Part shown: positions 1 through 6,911 of the stretch, piece after piece
Layout of the letters: each line of letters opens with the position of its first letter
Position numbering within the stretch: position 1 is the stretch's first letter
Assembly (NCBI GenBank): GCA_004525155.1
Contig: SPDA01000041.1
Location: 1 to 9,642 of the forward strand
DNA length: 9,642 nucleotides
Source of the DNA: Spirochaetales bacterium
GTDB taxonomy: Bacteria > Spirochaetota > Spirochaetia > SPDA01
Direction: 5' to 3'
Translations under genes and position numbers: made by a program
The notes under the pieces: generated by a model
Seen by the model: only the letters and a program-made list of their open reading frames with translations
The model's database searches: none
Told to the model about the DNA's origin: nothing

Positions 1-98
1 ATTTCCGACTTTTTAATGAGAAAGAGCAGAAGGTCCAAAGGCCCTTCAAAATCCCCCAGCCTGTAGCGCTGTTTTTCCTCTGCTTGTACTGTGTTCAT
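1..98 (-). CDS. scpA: Segregation and condensation protein A, N-terminal fragment (cut by window edge)
   Basis: ScpA is the kleisin subunit that, with ScpB, bridges the SMC dimer in the bacterial condensin complex acting on the nucleoid. Only the first 32 codons are visible, starting at the ATG at 98-96 and running off the left edge. The fragment contains the hallmark N-terminal kleisin motif FEGPLDLLLFLIKK at about residues 17-30, which is close to invariant in ScpA and is the basis of the call. An AGGTGG purine tract lies one base before the ATG, closer than usual for a ribosome binding site, so initiation may be unusual or the leader very short. It lies 66 bases downstream of recA on the same strand. 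The family call is firm despite the short length; nothing can be said about the rest of the protein. Confidence 0.9.
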   Translation of the reverse strand, partial: MNTVQAEEKQRYRLGDFEGPLDLLLFLIKKSE

Positions 99-114
99 GC
101 CACCTGAATTAGAG

Positions 115-143
115 ACTATACCGGTTAAGAGTGAACTAGTAAA
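115..143 (-). promoter_or_regulatory. Candidate sigma70-type promoter for scpA
   Basis: On the minus strand there is a -35-like TTTACT (143-138), a 17-base spacer and a -10-like TATAGT (120-115, five of six consensus bases). The predicted start of transcription is around 108, about 10 bases before the scpA ATG at 98. It lies in the 66-bp gap after recA, where no convincing terminator hairpin is seen. scpA may therefore be transcribed both from here and by read-through from recA. The call rests on sequence match alone. Confidence 0.5.
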
Positions 144-164
144 TACCTGTATGCAATTGACGTG

Positions 165-1424
165 CTAAAAAAGTTCCTCTTCATTCGCTGTTTCCTGAGA
201 TTCCGTGTTATTTGAGCCTTCCCCGGTTCCGCCTGATTTCTTGTCCTGCTGGACCGCCGTCTGTTTTTGGGCGATCCCCTGGATAGCGGCGGATTGCAGA
301 CCGGCGGCAAGTATGCCGGCGGCAGGTTTCGGTTTCTCCGTTTTATCTTCCGCGGATGATTTTTCGGGTTCCTCAGCCGGAGTCGCTTTTGGAAACAGCA
401 GCGTCCTCAGCTCCTTGTCGACTTTCTCCGCAATGTCCGGGTTGCTCTGCAGGAAGAGCTTCGCGTTTTCCCTGCCCTGCCCTATTCTGTCCTCCTTGTA
501 GGAATACCAGCTGCCGCTCTTCTGGATTAGGCCGTGCTCCACAGCCGCATCGAGCAGACTTCCTGACCAGGAAATACCTTTTCCAAAAATAATCTCAAGT
601 TCAGCCTTCCTGAAGGGAGGTGCCACCTTGTTTTTGACCACCTTGACCCTGACCATATTTCCTGTGGCGTCTTCTCCACTCGCCGCGATTGTCTCGATTT
701 TCCGCACTTCAAGCCGCACGGAAGAATAGAATTTGAGCGCGTTACCGCCGGTGGTGGTCTCCGGATTGCCAAACATGACGCCGATTTTCATCCGTATCTG
801 GTTTATAAAAATAAGGCAGGTGCCGGATTTCGATATGGTCCCCGTTAGCTTGCGGAGTGCCTGGCTCATAAGCCGTGCCTGTAGACCCATATGAGAATCG
901 CCCATGTTTCCCTCAATCTCCGATTGGGGCGTAAGGGCAGCCACACTATCGATGACGATGACATCCATTGCCCCGGACCGTATAAGTGATTCCGTAATTT
1001 CCAGTGCCTGTTCGCCGGTGTCCGGCTGGGAAACCCACAGTTCGTCAATGTTGACACCGAGTCCCTTGGCATATAAGGGATCGAGGGCGTGTTCCGCATC
1101 GATAAATGCCGCGATACCACCCTTTTTCTGGCTCTCGGCGATGGCATGAAGGGCAAGAGTGGTTTTTCCGGAAGATTCCGGTCCGAAAATTTCAATTACC
1201 CTTCCTTTGGGATACCCGCCCACTCCCAGGGCCGCATCCAGAAGAATCGACCCTGAGGGTATCGTGCGGATTCCCGGAATTCCGGTACCGTTGCCCAGTT
1301 TCATGAGAGATCCTTTACCGAATTGTTTTTCTATCTGCAGGCGGGCAGCATCCAGGGCTTTTTCCTTGTCCTGCTGCAAGGCGCTGTAGTCTTCGGTTGT
1401 CATGGTAGTCAGTTTTTTCGCCAT
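165..1424 (-). CDS. recA: Recombinase RecA
   Basis: RecA forms ATP-dependent filaments on single-stranded DNA, catalyses homologous strand exchange and stimulates LexA-type self-cleavage. The chosen start is the ATG at 1424-1422 (MAKKLTTMT), preceded at five bases by a strong AAGGGGA ribosome binding site. An upstream in-frame ATG at 1493 lacks one and would add 23 residues unlike the family. In the 419-residue product the Walker A motif GPESSGKTT is at about 81-89, Walker [11 protein letters not shown] at about 155-164, and the L2 DNA-binding loop containing [19 protein letters not shown] at about 219-237. The ATPase core and C-terminal domain end near residue 347. A tail of about 72 residues rich in Ala, Gln, Lys and Glu follows, ending NEEELF, so the protein is longer than the 353-residue E. 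coli RecA but keeps an acidic end. It lies 87 bases after the broken dtd; no recognisable SOS box or convincing promoter was seen in that gap. Confidence 0.98.
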   Translation of the reverse strand: MAKKLTTMTTEDYSALQQDKEKALDAARLQIEKQFGKGSLMKLGNGTGIPGIRTIPSGSILLDAALGVGGYPKGRVIEIFGPESSGKTTLALHAIAESQKKGGIAAFIDAEHALDPLYAKGLGVNIDELWVSQPDTGEQALEITESLIRSGAMDVIVIDSVAALTPQSEIEGNMGDSHMGLQARLMSQALRKLTGTISKSGTCLIFINQIRMKIGVMFGNPETTTGGNALKFYSSVRLEVRKIETIAASGEDATGNMVRVKVVKNKVAPPFRKAELEIIFGKGISWSGSLLDAAVEHGLIQKSGSWYSYKEDRIGQGRENAKLFLQSNPDIAEKVDKELRTLLFPKATPAEEPEKSSAEDKTEKPKPAAGILAAGLQSAAIQGIAQKQTAVQQDKKSGGTGEGSNNTESQETANEEELF

Positions 1425-1429
1425 TGAGT

Positions 1430-1436
1430 TCCCCTT
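1430..1436 (-). promoter_or_regulatory. recA ribosome binding site that decides the start
   Basis: The minus-strand sequence AAGGGGA ends five bases before the ATG at 1424. The alternative in-frame ATG at 1493 has no comparable purine tract. This favours the 419-residue form over a 442-residue form. Confidence 0.75.
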
Positions 1437-1511
1437 TTTACGATATATTCCCTTATACGCGGATTTCTTCTGTGCTGCTTCAGAATAGCCCATACTATCA
1501 CAGGAAAAAAT

Positions 1512-1968
1512 TCAAATAAAGGGCTGTGGGGAATCGAGGATGATGGTGACAGGTCCTTCGTTTGTGCAGGAAACTTTCATGGTTTCCTTAAACACGCCGC
1601 AGGCGGGGTTAAAGCCAAGGGATTTAAGGCAGTCGATAAAATTTAAATAAAGGCGCAGGGCCTGGTCCGGCTCTGCAGCCCCGGTGTAGGAGGGTCGCCT
1701 CCCCCGGGACGCATCGGCAAGAAGGGTAAACTGTGAAACCACGCAGATTCCGTAATCCGGCAGGTCTTACAGGGACAGATTCATTTTACCCGCCGCATCC
1801 TCGAAAATCCGCAGACCGCTTATTTTTCTGGCAAGATACAGACCTGCCGTCTCCCCGTCTCCCCTGGCCACGCCAAGGTACACCAGGAGCCCCTGTGGTA
1901 TGCTGCCCGGTCACTTCCCCGTTTACTGTCACCCTGCAGTCGCTTACGCGCTGTACAACGGCTCTCAA
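1512..1968 (-). pseudogene. dtd: D-aminoacyl-tRNA deacylase, frameshifted and with an in-frame stop
   Basis: DTD hydrolyses D-amino acids (and mischarged glycine) from tRNA in the cytoplasm as a homodimer. The gene starts at a TTG (1968-1966) overlapping the TGA of the upstream gene (TTGA), and the first residues, [22 protein letters not shown], match the family start. Then ACC GGG C AGC carries one extra base (1905-1908). Dropping one G restores the expected [17 protein letters not shown] and later [16 protein letters not shown] second lesion follows in that frame, a TAA at 1767-1769, after which the frame continues DLPDYGICVVSQFTLLAD. The SQFTL active-site motif and the NEGPVT Gly-cisPro motif near the C-terminus are intact. 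Repaired length is about 150 residues, normal for DTD. Unrepaired, the TTG frame ends after 60 residues and an orphan 76-codon piece lies at 1742-1512. The conserved remnants point to recent inactivation, or to two sequence errors. Confidence 0.88.
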
Positions 1969-3041
1969 GGCTGTATGGGCCTTATTGCGGTTCCTTCCAG
2001 TGAAAAGGGTGCGGTACCGGTTATTTTTGCGATCACTTCGACAGGGTCGCCGTTGTGAAGGAGCACGGCAAAGGGAAGGGATACGGGAACCACCCCCTCG
2101 AGGACCTTCTGGGTTTCGTATCCTACGAGCAAATCAAAAGTGATTTTTTCATCTGTCACCGAAAGATTGCCAATCAGGCCTTTCCATTTTACATAACAGT
2201 TCCTGTACAGTTCAGGCTCCTTCACAGCCTGCGCATAACTAATTTCTCCCGAATAGTTCAGAAAAGTAGGAGCGCCGAGGTAACTACTGATAAGCCTCGC
2301 CTTTTCCTTAATTGCTTCCGAAGCGTTGGAAAGCAGGAGCCTGTTTATCTCCCTCTGGGCGATGTTATCGCTGAATTTTTCAAAAGAAGAGACGGCAAGG
2401 GCGTAACTGTCGCGTATTTCCCTTTCCGTAAGTATGTAGGTGAACTGCCCGGAGGACACTGTAAGGGAGGAGGTTTCAGGCAGGGTAAGCTCCGCGAAGT
2501 TTTCTATCCGGTGCGTGCGCGTCCCTATGGATCCGCTTACAATTTTCGGTACAAAATACACGATCAGAAAAACGGTAATAATAAGAACAGGCAGCAGGAT
2601 GAATAAAAAAGCGGGAAACGATTTCTTCACGCGGGGAATAAGCGCATTTATTTTTGAAGATTCCGAATAATCGACGAATTCCTGGCTGTCCGCGGACCGT
2701 TTGAGCATATTGAGTCCCTGATGGGCCGTCTTGTCCCCGGGATCAAATTCGAGAACCTTGAGATACTGTTGTATAGCTTCGGAGGTTTCGTTTTTTCTCA
2801 AGTGCAGGTACGCCAGCCCAAGCTTTGCGGAAGTACTTTCATGCTTGAGGTCCGCCGCCCGCCTCAGGTAGGTGGCTGCACCGGATACATCGTTTAAGTG
2901 GATGCAGGCAAGTCCTAGAAAATAATAAAAAGCATAACTTTCCCTGAACCTGAAGGTTTGCGGCTCCAGGAGCCTTAGAACCTCATGATATTTGCGCGCC
3001 TGCAGAAACTTAAGCGCGCGTTTTAATTCTTTTACTGCCAT
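1965..3041 (-). CDS. Single-pass membrane protein with cytoplasmic TPRs and a beta-rich C-terminal domain
   Basis: I do not recognise a named family for this 358-residue protein. Residues about 1-115 form TPR-like helical pairs, with patterns such as YAFYYFLGLACIHLNDVSGA, followed by AKLGLAYLHLRKNETSEAI and a repeat ending FDPGDKTAHQGL. A basic stretch (RVKK, about 137-140) precedes one hydrophobic membrane segment at about 142-164. The positive-inside rule therefore places the TPRs in the cytoplasm and residues 166-358 outside. The last 90 or so residues alternate in a beta pattern (CYVKWKGLIGNL, then KITFDLLVGYE, then DPVEVIAKITG) suggestive of a small barrel such as an OB fold, but this is weak. 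The ATG at 3041 is 16 bases after the preceding gene, and the TGA overlaps the dtd start, implying co-transcription and coupled translation. A scaffolding role at the membrane is plausible but inferred. Confidence 0.85.
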   Translation of the reverse strand: MAVKELKRALKFLQARKYHEVLRLLEPQTFRFRESYAFYYFLGLACIHLNDVSGAATYLRRAADLKHESTSAKLGLAYLHLRKNETSEAIQQYLKVLEFDPGDKTAHQGLNMLKRSADSQEFVDYSESSKINALIPRVKKSFPAFLFILLPVLIITVFLIVYFVPKIVSGSIGTRTHRIENFAELTLPETSSLTVSSGQFTYILTEREIRDSYALAVSSFEKFSDNIAQREINRLLLSNASEAIKEKARLISSYLGAPTFLNYSGEISYAQAVKEPELYRNCYVKWKGLIGNLSVTDEKITFDLLVGYETQKVLEGVVPVSLPFAVLLHNGDPVEVIAKITGTAPFSLEGTAIRPIQP

Positions 3042-3057
3042 CTACGGAATCGTGCCC

Positions 3058-4122
3058 TTACTGACCGTCGTAGCGGGTCTTCCTTTTTTTAAGCTCGTCA
3101 ATTATCTGCCTGATTATATTCAGGTCTCCTTCGGAAATGGAGCCCGGATTCAAGAGCCCGCTGTTTATTTTTTCAATCAGGTCCGAGATGGTCAGCAGGT
3201 CCGATTTAACGGCGGATTCAATATCATTCCCGTCCTTGGGCTCATTAATGATGGCATTCTGGAACATGCTGGCAATCGGAGACTCTGAAGCGGAAGAGCT
3301 TACGCTGAAACCTTCGCTTATGTAGGCGCCCATGGCCAGTTTTATCTGCTTTTGTTCTCCTTTGCCGAGACGGGCGGTATTGTAGTATAACGCCAGGGCG
3401 GAATCGTTAATGGAATAAGGCAGCAGATTGAAATTTCTCGTTTCGTTTGCGGTAAAGGACCAGGATGAGTCGTTAAGGCGCTTCCAGTTGGCGATGACCA
3501 GCTGATCCGGCTGGGTCACTCCTCCATTCTTGGCCATCACCATAAATCCGAGGCCGTCCGCTGTCCCGTCCGTGGAAACCACAAAGGCAGGCAGTGAAAA
3601 AGCGCTGTACGATTTTTCCGTGGTAATGTTTTTATTCGTTCCCGTGTTGAAATGAATATTTGCATCTTCTCCCAGGTAGGTGTCGAGGATATAGCGGATG
3701 CCGATATAGATATCCTGATCCGACAGATTTTTTACTGATACGGTAATAGAAAAACCGTTTGCCAGGGGAGAAGACTGGGAACGGATAAAACTGAAATCCT
3801 CCGTCACCTGTAACATTGCCGATTTCCAGACGAAACGGGCTCCCTCCTGCGTCTTTTCCACGGTCTGCTGAAAACCTGAAGCTTCCCCCATTTTATAGAC
3901 TTTATTGCCCTCAAGAATATTGAGAGACGTGGTCCGCGGGTCCTGGTCGAAGAGGAGAGGCACATATTTGTTCTGCTTTACATCCTTCAGGTAGTAGGCG
4001 GAAAACCGGCCGTTTTTCTCCTGAAGCACGAGTTTAATCTTGCCCTCTTTTATCTCGAGAGACGATAAAAAACCGGGAACAAGCAGAATAAGGAATAAAA
4101 CGCATAATCTCTTTATATTCAT
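3058..4122 (-). CDS. Exported beta-rich protein of unknown function
   Basis: This gene codes for 354 residues from the ATG at 4122-4120. The N-terminus MNIKRLCVLFLILLVPGFLSS is a typical signal peptide: basic start, hydrophobic core, small residues near a likely cleavage after about residue 21. The mature part is rich in alternating beta-strand patterns (for example FSITVSVKNLSDQDIYIGIRY), resembling a beta-sandwich. It ends with a more helical segment (about 300-354) and a basic tail KKRKTRYDGQ. No catalytic motif was recognised. The start lies four bases after the TAA of the preceding gene with AGGAG ten bases upstream. An in-frame ATG at 4143 would overlap that gene and bury the signal peptide behind seven extra residues, with no ribosome binding site. 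The location is probably periplasmic or envelope, alongside the two TPR proteins of the same run, perhaps in one envelope assembly; that is inference. Confidence 0.83.
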   Translation of the reverse strand: MNIKRLCVLFLILLVPGFLSSLEIKEGKIKLVLQEKNGRFSAYYLKDVKQNKYVPLLFDQDPRTTSLNILEGNKVYKMGEASGFQQTVEKTQEGARFVWKSAMLQVTEDFSFIRSQSSPLANGFSITVSVKNLSDQDIYIGIRYILDTYLGEDANIHFNTGTNKNITTEKSYSAFSLPAFVVSTDGTADGLGFMVMAKNGGVTQPDQLVIANWKRLNDSSWSFTANETRNFNLLPYSINDSALALYYNTARLGKGEQKQIKLAMGAYISEGFSVSSSASESPIASMFQNAIINEPKDGNDIESAVKSDLLTISDLIEKINSGLLNPGSISEGDLNIIRQIIDELKKRKTRYDGQ

Positions 4123-4126
4123 ACTA

Positions 4127-5134
4127 TTACTGCTCCTGGGCATCGCTAAGCCAGCGCAGGTAGAATTCCTTTAAATCGAGCGCTTCGCCCTTGAACTGCA
4201 GAAGGCTCGATGCAGTGTCTCTGGTACCGGCTGTTATGGCGGTGGAAGCTGTCTCCGGCTGTGCTCTGCCTGCGGCAGCGGATTGAGCCTCCGCAAGGGC
4301 CTTTTTAAGTGCATCATTTTCAGTCCGGAGTGCGCTGCGGCTGTCCTCCAGCGCCAAAAGCGCCTTTTCTCTCTCCTGCACGTCGAGAGTCAATTCCTGA
4401 ATTTTCTGCTCCGTCCCCTTGTCCGCGTAATCGGAAACCTTTCTCTGCAGGGCGGATATTGCCTGTTCATAGGTTTTTTCACGGATTTTGTAGTCTTCAA
4501 GGGTCCGCAGAGTTTCTTCATGACTCCACTTAAGAAATTTGAGCAGTTCCTGCTCTCTGAATTTCAACTCGATGATGCCGATTTTATACCTGGCGGCATC
4601 TATCTTGAAACTTTCAGGATATTTATTGATAACGATGGAAAAAACCTTGAGCGCGTCATCGAACTTTCCCATGGAGTACAGGGATTCTCCTATCCAGTAA
4701 TAACTGTTGCCAACAAAGGGATGACCGGGATACTTATCTATGTACCCGTACAAAAGCTGAATGGCGTTGTTATAATCCTCCTGCGCGTACAGGAGTCTTC
4801 CTTTCTGGTAGAGTATTTCCGGATACCCCTGATGGTTCGGATAATTGAGCAGGTAGAATTCTATGTTTTTTTCCGCATCCCCCGTCATGTTGAGGGCGAG
4901 CATGGATTTTATTGTCCAGAAGTACGCGTCGCCGTACTGACCGACCAGGGACGGATCCGAAAGCACAATCCTGAAACTCTCCAGGGCATCCTTGTAAAGC
5001 CCGTTGTTGAATCTTTCGAGGCCCAGACCAAGGTAACCCGCTTTTCCAGGCTGAACTGTCTGGCCCCACAACGCGGCCTGAATAAAAACGAGAAGAATTA
5101 CCAGGACCATACTCCGTATTTTTTTCAATGGCAT
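4127..5134 (-). CDS. Exported TPR and coiled-coil protein, CpoB/BamD-like repeats
   Basis: This is a 335-residue protein with an N-terminal signal peptide (basic MPLKKIR, a hydrophobic core to about residue 22, likely cleavage near AALWG-Q; no lipobox cysteine). Tetratricopeptide repeats span about residues 33-190 and carry the Y-P-G/N-H spacing typical of periplasmic CpoB and BamD-type TPRs (for example NYPNHQGYPEILYQKGRLLY, then KYPGHPFVGNSYYWIGESLY, then KYPESFKIDAARYKIG). A predicted coiled coil follows at about 200-290 with heptad-like Leu/Ala/Glu/Lys patterns, then an Ala/Thr-rich linker and a short helical end, LKEFYLRWLSDAQEQ. CpoB has its coiled coil before the TPRs, so this order is reversed and orthology should not be assumed. 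The start ATG follows AGAGGGG closely, 36 bases after rpe. The gene ends TAA TAG, a double stop. A likely role is protein-protein scaffolding in the periplasm. Confidence 0.85.
   Translation of the reverse strand: MPLKKIRSMVLVILLVFIQAALWGQTVQPGKAGYLGLGLERFNNGLYKDALESFRIVLSDPSLVGQYGDAYFWTIKSMLALNMTGDAEKNIEFYLLNYPNHQGYPEILYQKGRLLYAQEDYNNAIQLLYGYIDKYPGHPFVGNSYYWIGESLYSMGKFDDALKVFSIVINKYPESFKIDAARYKIGIIELKFREQELLKFLKWSHEETLRTLEDYKIREKTYEQAISALQRKVSDYADKGTEQKIQELTLDVQEREKALLALEDSRSALRTENDALKKALAEAQSAAAGRAQPETASTAITAGTRDTASSLLQFKGEALDLKEFYLRWLSDAQEQ
4133..4137 (-). promoter_or_regulatory. Ribosome binding site deciding the start of the exported protein
   Basis: AGGAG on the minus strand lies ten bases before the ATG at 4122, inside the last codons of the upstream gene. 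The longer candidate start at 4143 has no such element. The spacing is at the long end of normal, so this is supportive rather than conclusive. Confidence 0.55.
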
Positions 5135-5170
5135 ACCCCTCTCTCACTTTTCGGTTTTTCAACCGGCAAA

Positions 5171-5842
5171 CTAAACGAAATTGTTTCCCCGTAAATACAT
5201 AACATCAGCAGCCGGGTCGGCGGACCCGAAAAAAGCCGAGCCGGTAACGAGAATTTCCGCCCCTGCCCCCCGTAAAGACTGCACGGTCGTTTTGTCCACC
5301 CCGCCGTCCACGGCAATGCGGTATCTGAATCCCTTCTCCCTCTTCATCGCAGCAAGGTAACTGATTTTTTCAAGCGAACGGGATATGAGTTTCTGACCGC
5401 CGAATCCGGGATTTACGGTCATAATCAGTATTATGTCCAGCATATCAAGAATTTCTCCAAGCAGCAATGCCGGGGTTGAAGGAACGATTGATATACCGGC
5501 CTTTATTCCAAGGCCCAGAATATTCTGTAGAAGCCGGTGGCTGTGCACTTCCGCCTCCAGATGGAAAGTGATATGGTCCGCCCCTGCCTCGATAAAAGGT
5601 TTGATGTATTTTTCCGGATTGACCACCATCAGATGAACATCCATGGGAAGCTTTGTTTTCTTCCTCAAGTCCGCCACCATTTTCGGCCCGAAAGTCAGGG
5701 TCGGTACAAAAACGCCGTCCATTATATCCATATGGACCCAGTCCGCTCCGGATTCCTCTATTTTTTTTACCGCCTCCCCCATGGCGCTGAAATCAGCCGA
5801 CAGAAGTGAAGGTGCAACCACTATATTATCCTTTGAATTCAT
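5171..5842 (-). CDS. rpe: Ribulose-phosphate 3-epimerase
   Basis: Rpe interconverts D-ribulose 5-phosphate and D-xylulose 5-phosphate in the non-oxidative pentose phosphate pathway, a cytoplasmic metal-dependent TIM barrel. The 223-residue frame shows all family motifs: APSLLSADF (10-18), VHMDIMDG (36-43), MDVHLMV (67-73), HLEAE (94-98), MTVNPGFGGQ (141-150) and AVDGGV (177-182). The metal ligands and catalytic acids are seen as H37, D39, H70 and D179. The length is normal. The start is ambiguous. The ATG at 5842 has no ribosome binding site and directly abuts a TATACT hexamer, whereas an in-frame GTG at 5821-5819 has AAAGGA seven bases upstream and would give MVAPSLLSADF, closer to usual Rpe starts. 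It is the first gene of the minus-strand run, 36 bases before the exported TPR gene. Why a sugar epimerase heads an envelope-protein run is not evident from sequence. Confidence 0.97.
   Translation of the reverse strand: MNSKDNIVVAPSLLSADFSAMGEAVKKIEESGADWVHMDIMDGVFVPTLTFGPKMVADLRKKTKLPMDVHLMVVNPEKYIKPFIEAGADHITFHLEAEVHSHRLLQNILGLGIKAGISIVPSTPALLLGEILDMLDIILIMTVNPGFGGQKLISRSLEKISYLAAMKREKGFRYRIAVDGGVDKTTVQSLRGAGAEILVTGSAFFGSADPAADVMYLRGNNFV
5829..5834 (-). promoter_or_regulatory. AAAGGA ribosome binding site pointing to a GTG start for rpe
   Basis: AAAGGA on the minus strand lies within codons 4-5 of the longer rpe frame and is seven bases upstream of the in-frame GTG at 5821. The upstream ATG at 5842 has no purine-rich tract at the expected distance. 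This supports, but does not prove, a 216-residue Rpe. Confidence 0.5.
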
Positions 5843-5907
5843 AGTATAATTACTAACAGATTAAAGGAAGAAGAGCAACTACGATAAATTATTATTGCAG
5901 AGTGTAA

Positions 5908-5935
5908 TTGACTTAAATTTACCCAGTGATATAAT
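5908..5935 (+). promoter_or_regulatory. Strong sigma70-type promoter for the TPR-greA operon
   Basis: A -35 TTGACT (5908-5913, five of six consensus bases), a 16-base spacer and a perfect -10 TATAAT (5930-5935) lie in the AT-rich 111-bp divergent spacer. Transcription would start near 5942, leaving a leader of about 12 bases before the ATG at 5954. It is the best promoter match in the window. No operator palindrome was recognised around it. Confidence 0.8.
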
Positions 5936-5953
5936 AAAATTTGTAACCGGATT

Positions 5954-6898
5954 ATGGGAGAAAAAACAGGTACGCATGAACAGGTTAGTTTGTTATTAAC
6001 CAAAGTATATGATCTATTAAGAGAAGGAAAATTTGAGGAATCCATGGCTATCCTCTCAGAGGCCCTGACCCTCGATTTCGAGCAGCAGGAGGTCGTTTCC
6101 TCCCTGAAGTGCGCCACTTTCTGGGTTGACCGGGGGAAAAAACTCGAAACCTTCAAAGATGATTCAGAAAAAGGCGAATTCCTTCTTGAACAGTGGAAAT
6201 ATTTCACGGCATTCCTGGAAAAGCTATCATCCGGGGGTGACGGTGCCATCTACAATATAAAGCAGTTTGTTTTTAAAAATGCTCTGGAAAGTTTCAACAA
6301 CCTGCTTCACCAGACGGGCGCGCACGATCCGGATATACTGTTCAGGATAGGGAAATGCTATAAGGGGATAGGCGATTACGAAAAAGCGGTTAATTTTTTC
6401 GAAGCCGCCAGCCACCAGAGGATGGAAGATCCGGAAACTCTTTCGGAGCTGGCGGACTGCTACGCTTTTCTGAATGAAGTAAAAGCGGCAAAGGTTTTTT
6501 TCCGGGAGGCATTTTACCTGAATCCCCAGAGAATCGACGTTAGCTCGCTTGAATCCATGCTTATCGGCAAGCTGGTAAGCAGGCTTAAGGAGCAGGGGTA
6601 TGCGTCACCGGAACTCGAGGAATGGATACCGGTGTACGGTGTACTGTACGGTGTTTTCAATGTAAAAAGGGAATTGAAACCACTGGAATATGGAAAGCTT
6701 AAACAGTCAATCTATTCCATGGAATGCAATCTCAAAGAGGGAAAGGATGAACAGTTTGTTGTTCCGAGGCTCATCAACAGGTATTTCTGGATGATCGACC
6801 ACATTATGGGAAACAAGTCGGAAAGGGACAAACTTCAGGACTTTCTTGATCGAATAAAAAAGCTGGACGCGGAAATTTACGAATTGTATATAAAATGA
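5954..6898 (+). CDS. Soluble TPR protein encoded directly upstream of greA
   Basis: This 314-residue protein has no signal peptide or membrane segment, so it should be cytoplasmic. TPR-like repeats are visible at about 11-44 (YDLLREGKFEESMAILSEAL), 126-158 (DILFRIGKCYKGIGDYEKAV) and 160-194 (ETLSELADCYAFLNEVKAAK, ending LNPQ). The C-terminal third (about 205-314) is helical, with aromatic and charged residues and no recognised family. The ATG at 5954 lies about 12 bases after the predicted transcription start and lacks a clear ribosome binding site, so translation may depend on the short leader; no better in-frame start was found. The TGA at 6896-6898 is 13 bases before the greA ATG, so the two are almost certainly one transcript. 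Both are TPR-rich, so a physical partnership with the extended GreA is a reasonable hypothesis, but nothing in the sequence proves it. Confidence 0.88.
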   Translation: MGEKTGTHEQVSLLLTKVYDLLREGKFEESMAILSEALTLDFEQQEVVSSLKCATFWVDRGKKLETFKDDSEKGEFLLEQWKYFTAFLEKLSSGGDGAIYNIKQFVFKNALESFNNLLHQTGAHDPDILFRIGKCYKGIGDYEKAVNFFEAASHQRMEDPETLSELADCYAFLNEVKAAKVFFREAFYLNPQRIDVSSLESMLIGKLVSRLKEQGYASPELEEWIPVYGVLYGVFNVKRELKPLEYGKLKQSIYSMECNLKEGKDEQFVVPRLINRYFWMIDHIMGNKSERDKLQDFLDRIKKLDAEIYELYIK

Positions 6899-6900
6899 CT

Positions 6901-6905
6901 AGGAG
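6901..6905 (+). promoter_or_regulatory. greA ribosome binding site
   Basis: AGGAG with six bases before the ATG at 6912, in the 13-base gap after the TPR gene. It is close to ideal and fixes the greA start. Confidence 0.8.
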
Positions 6906-6911
6906 ATAAAA

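Noticed and set aside
1425..1493. Longer recA start at 1493 giving a 442-residue protein.
   Set aside because: No ribosome binding site, and the 23 extra residues do not resemble RecA; the ATG at 1424 has AAGGGGA at five bases.
1425..1511. recA promoter or SOS box in the gap after dtd.
   Set aside because: TATAAG and TATTCT hexamers occur but have no acceptable -35 partner, and no LexA-type palindrome was recognisable.
1685..1705. GC-rich inverted repeat (GGAGG with CCTCC) looking like a terminator stem.
   Set aside because: It lies inside the dtd remnant over the conserved SRGRRPS codons and has no following T-run on the coding strand.
1900..1915. Programmed ribosomal frameshift in dtd.
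   Set aside because: ACC GGG C AGC is not a known slippery heptamer or a prfB-like site, and the shifted frame meets a TAA at 1767-1769 anyway.
4283..5194. 303-codon plus-strand open frame.
   Set aside because: It is antisense to the exported TPR gene, whose signal peptide, repeats and ribosome binding site are clear; its own translation has no recognisable domain.
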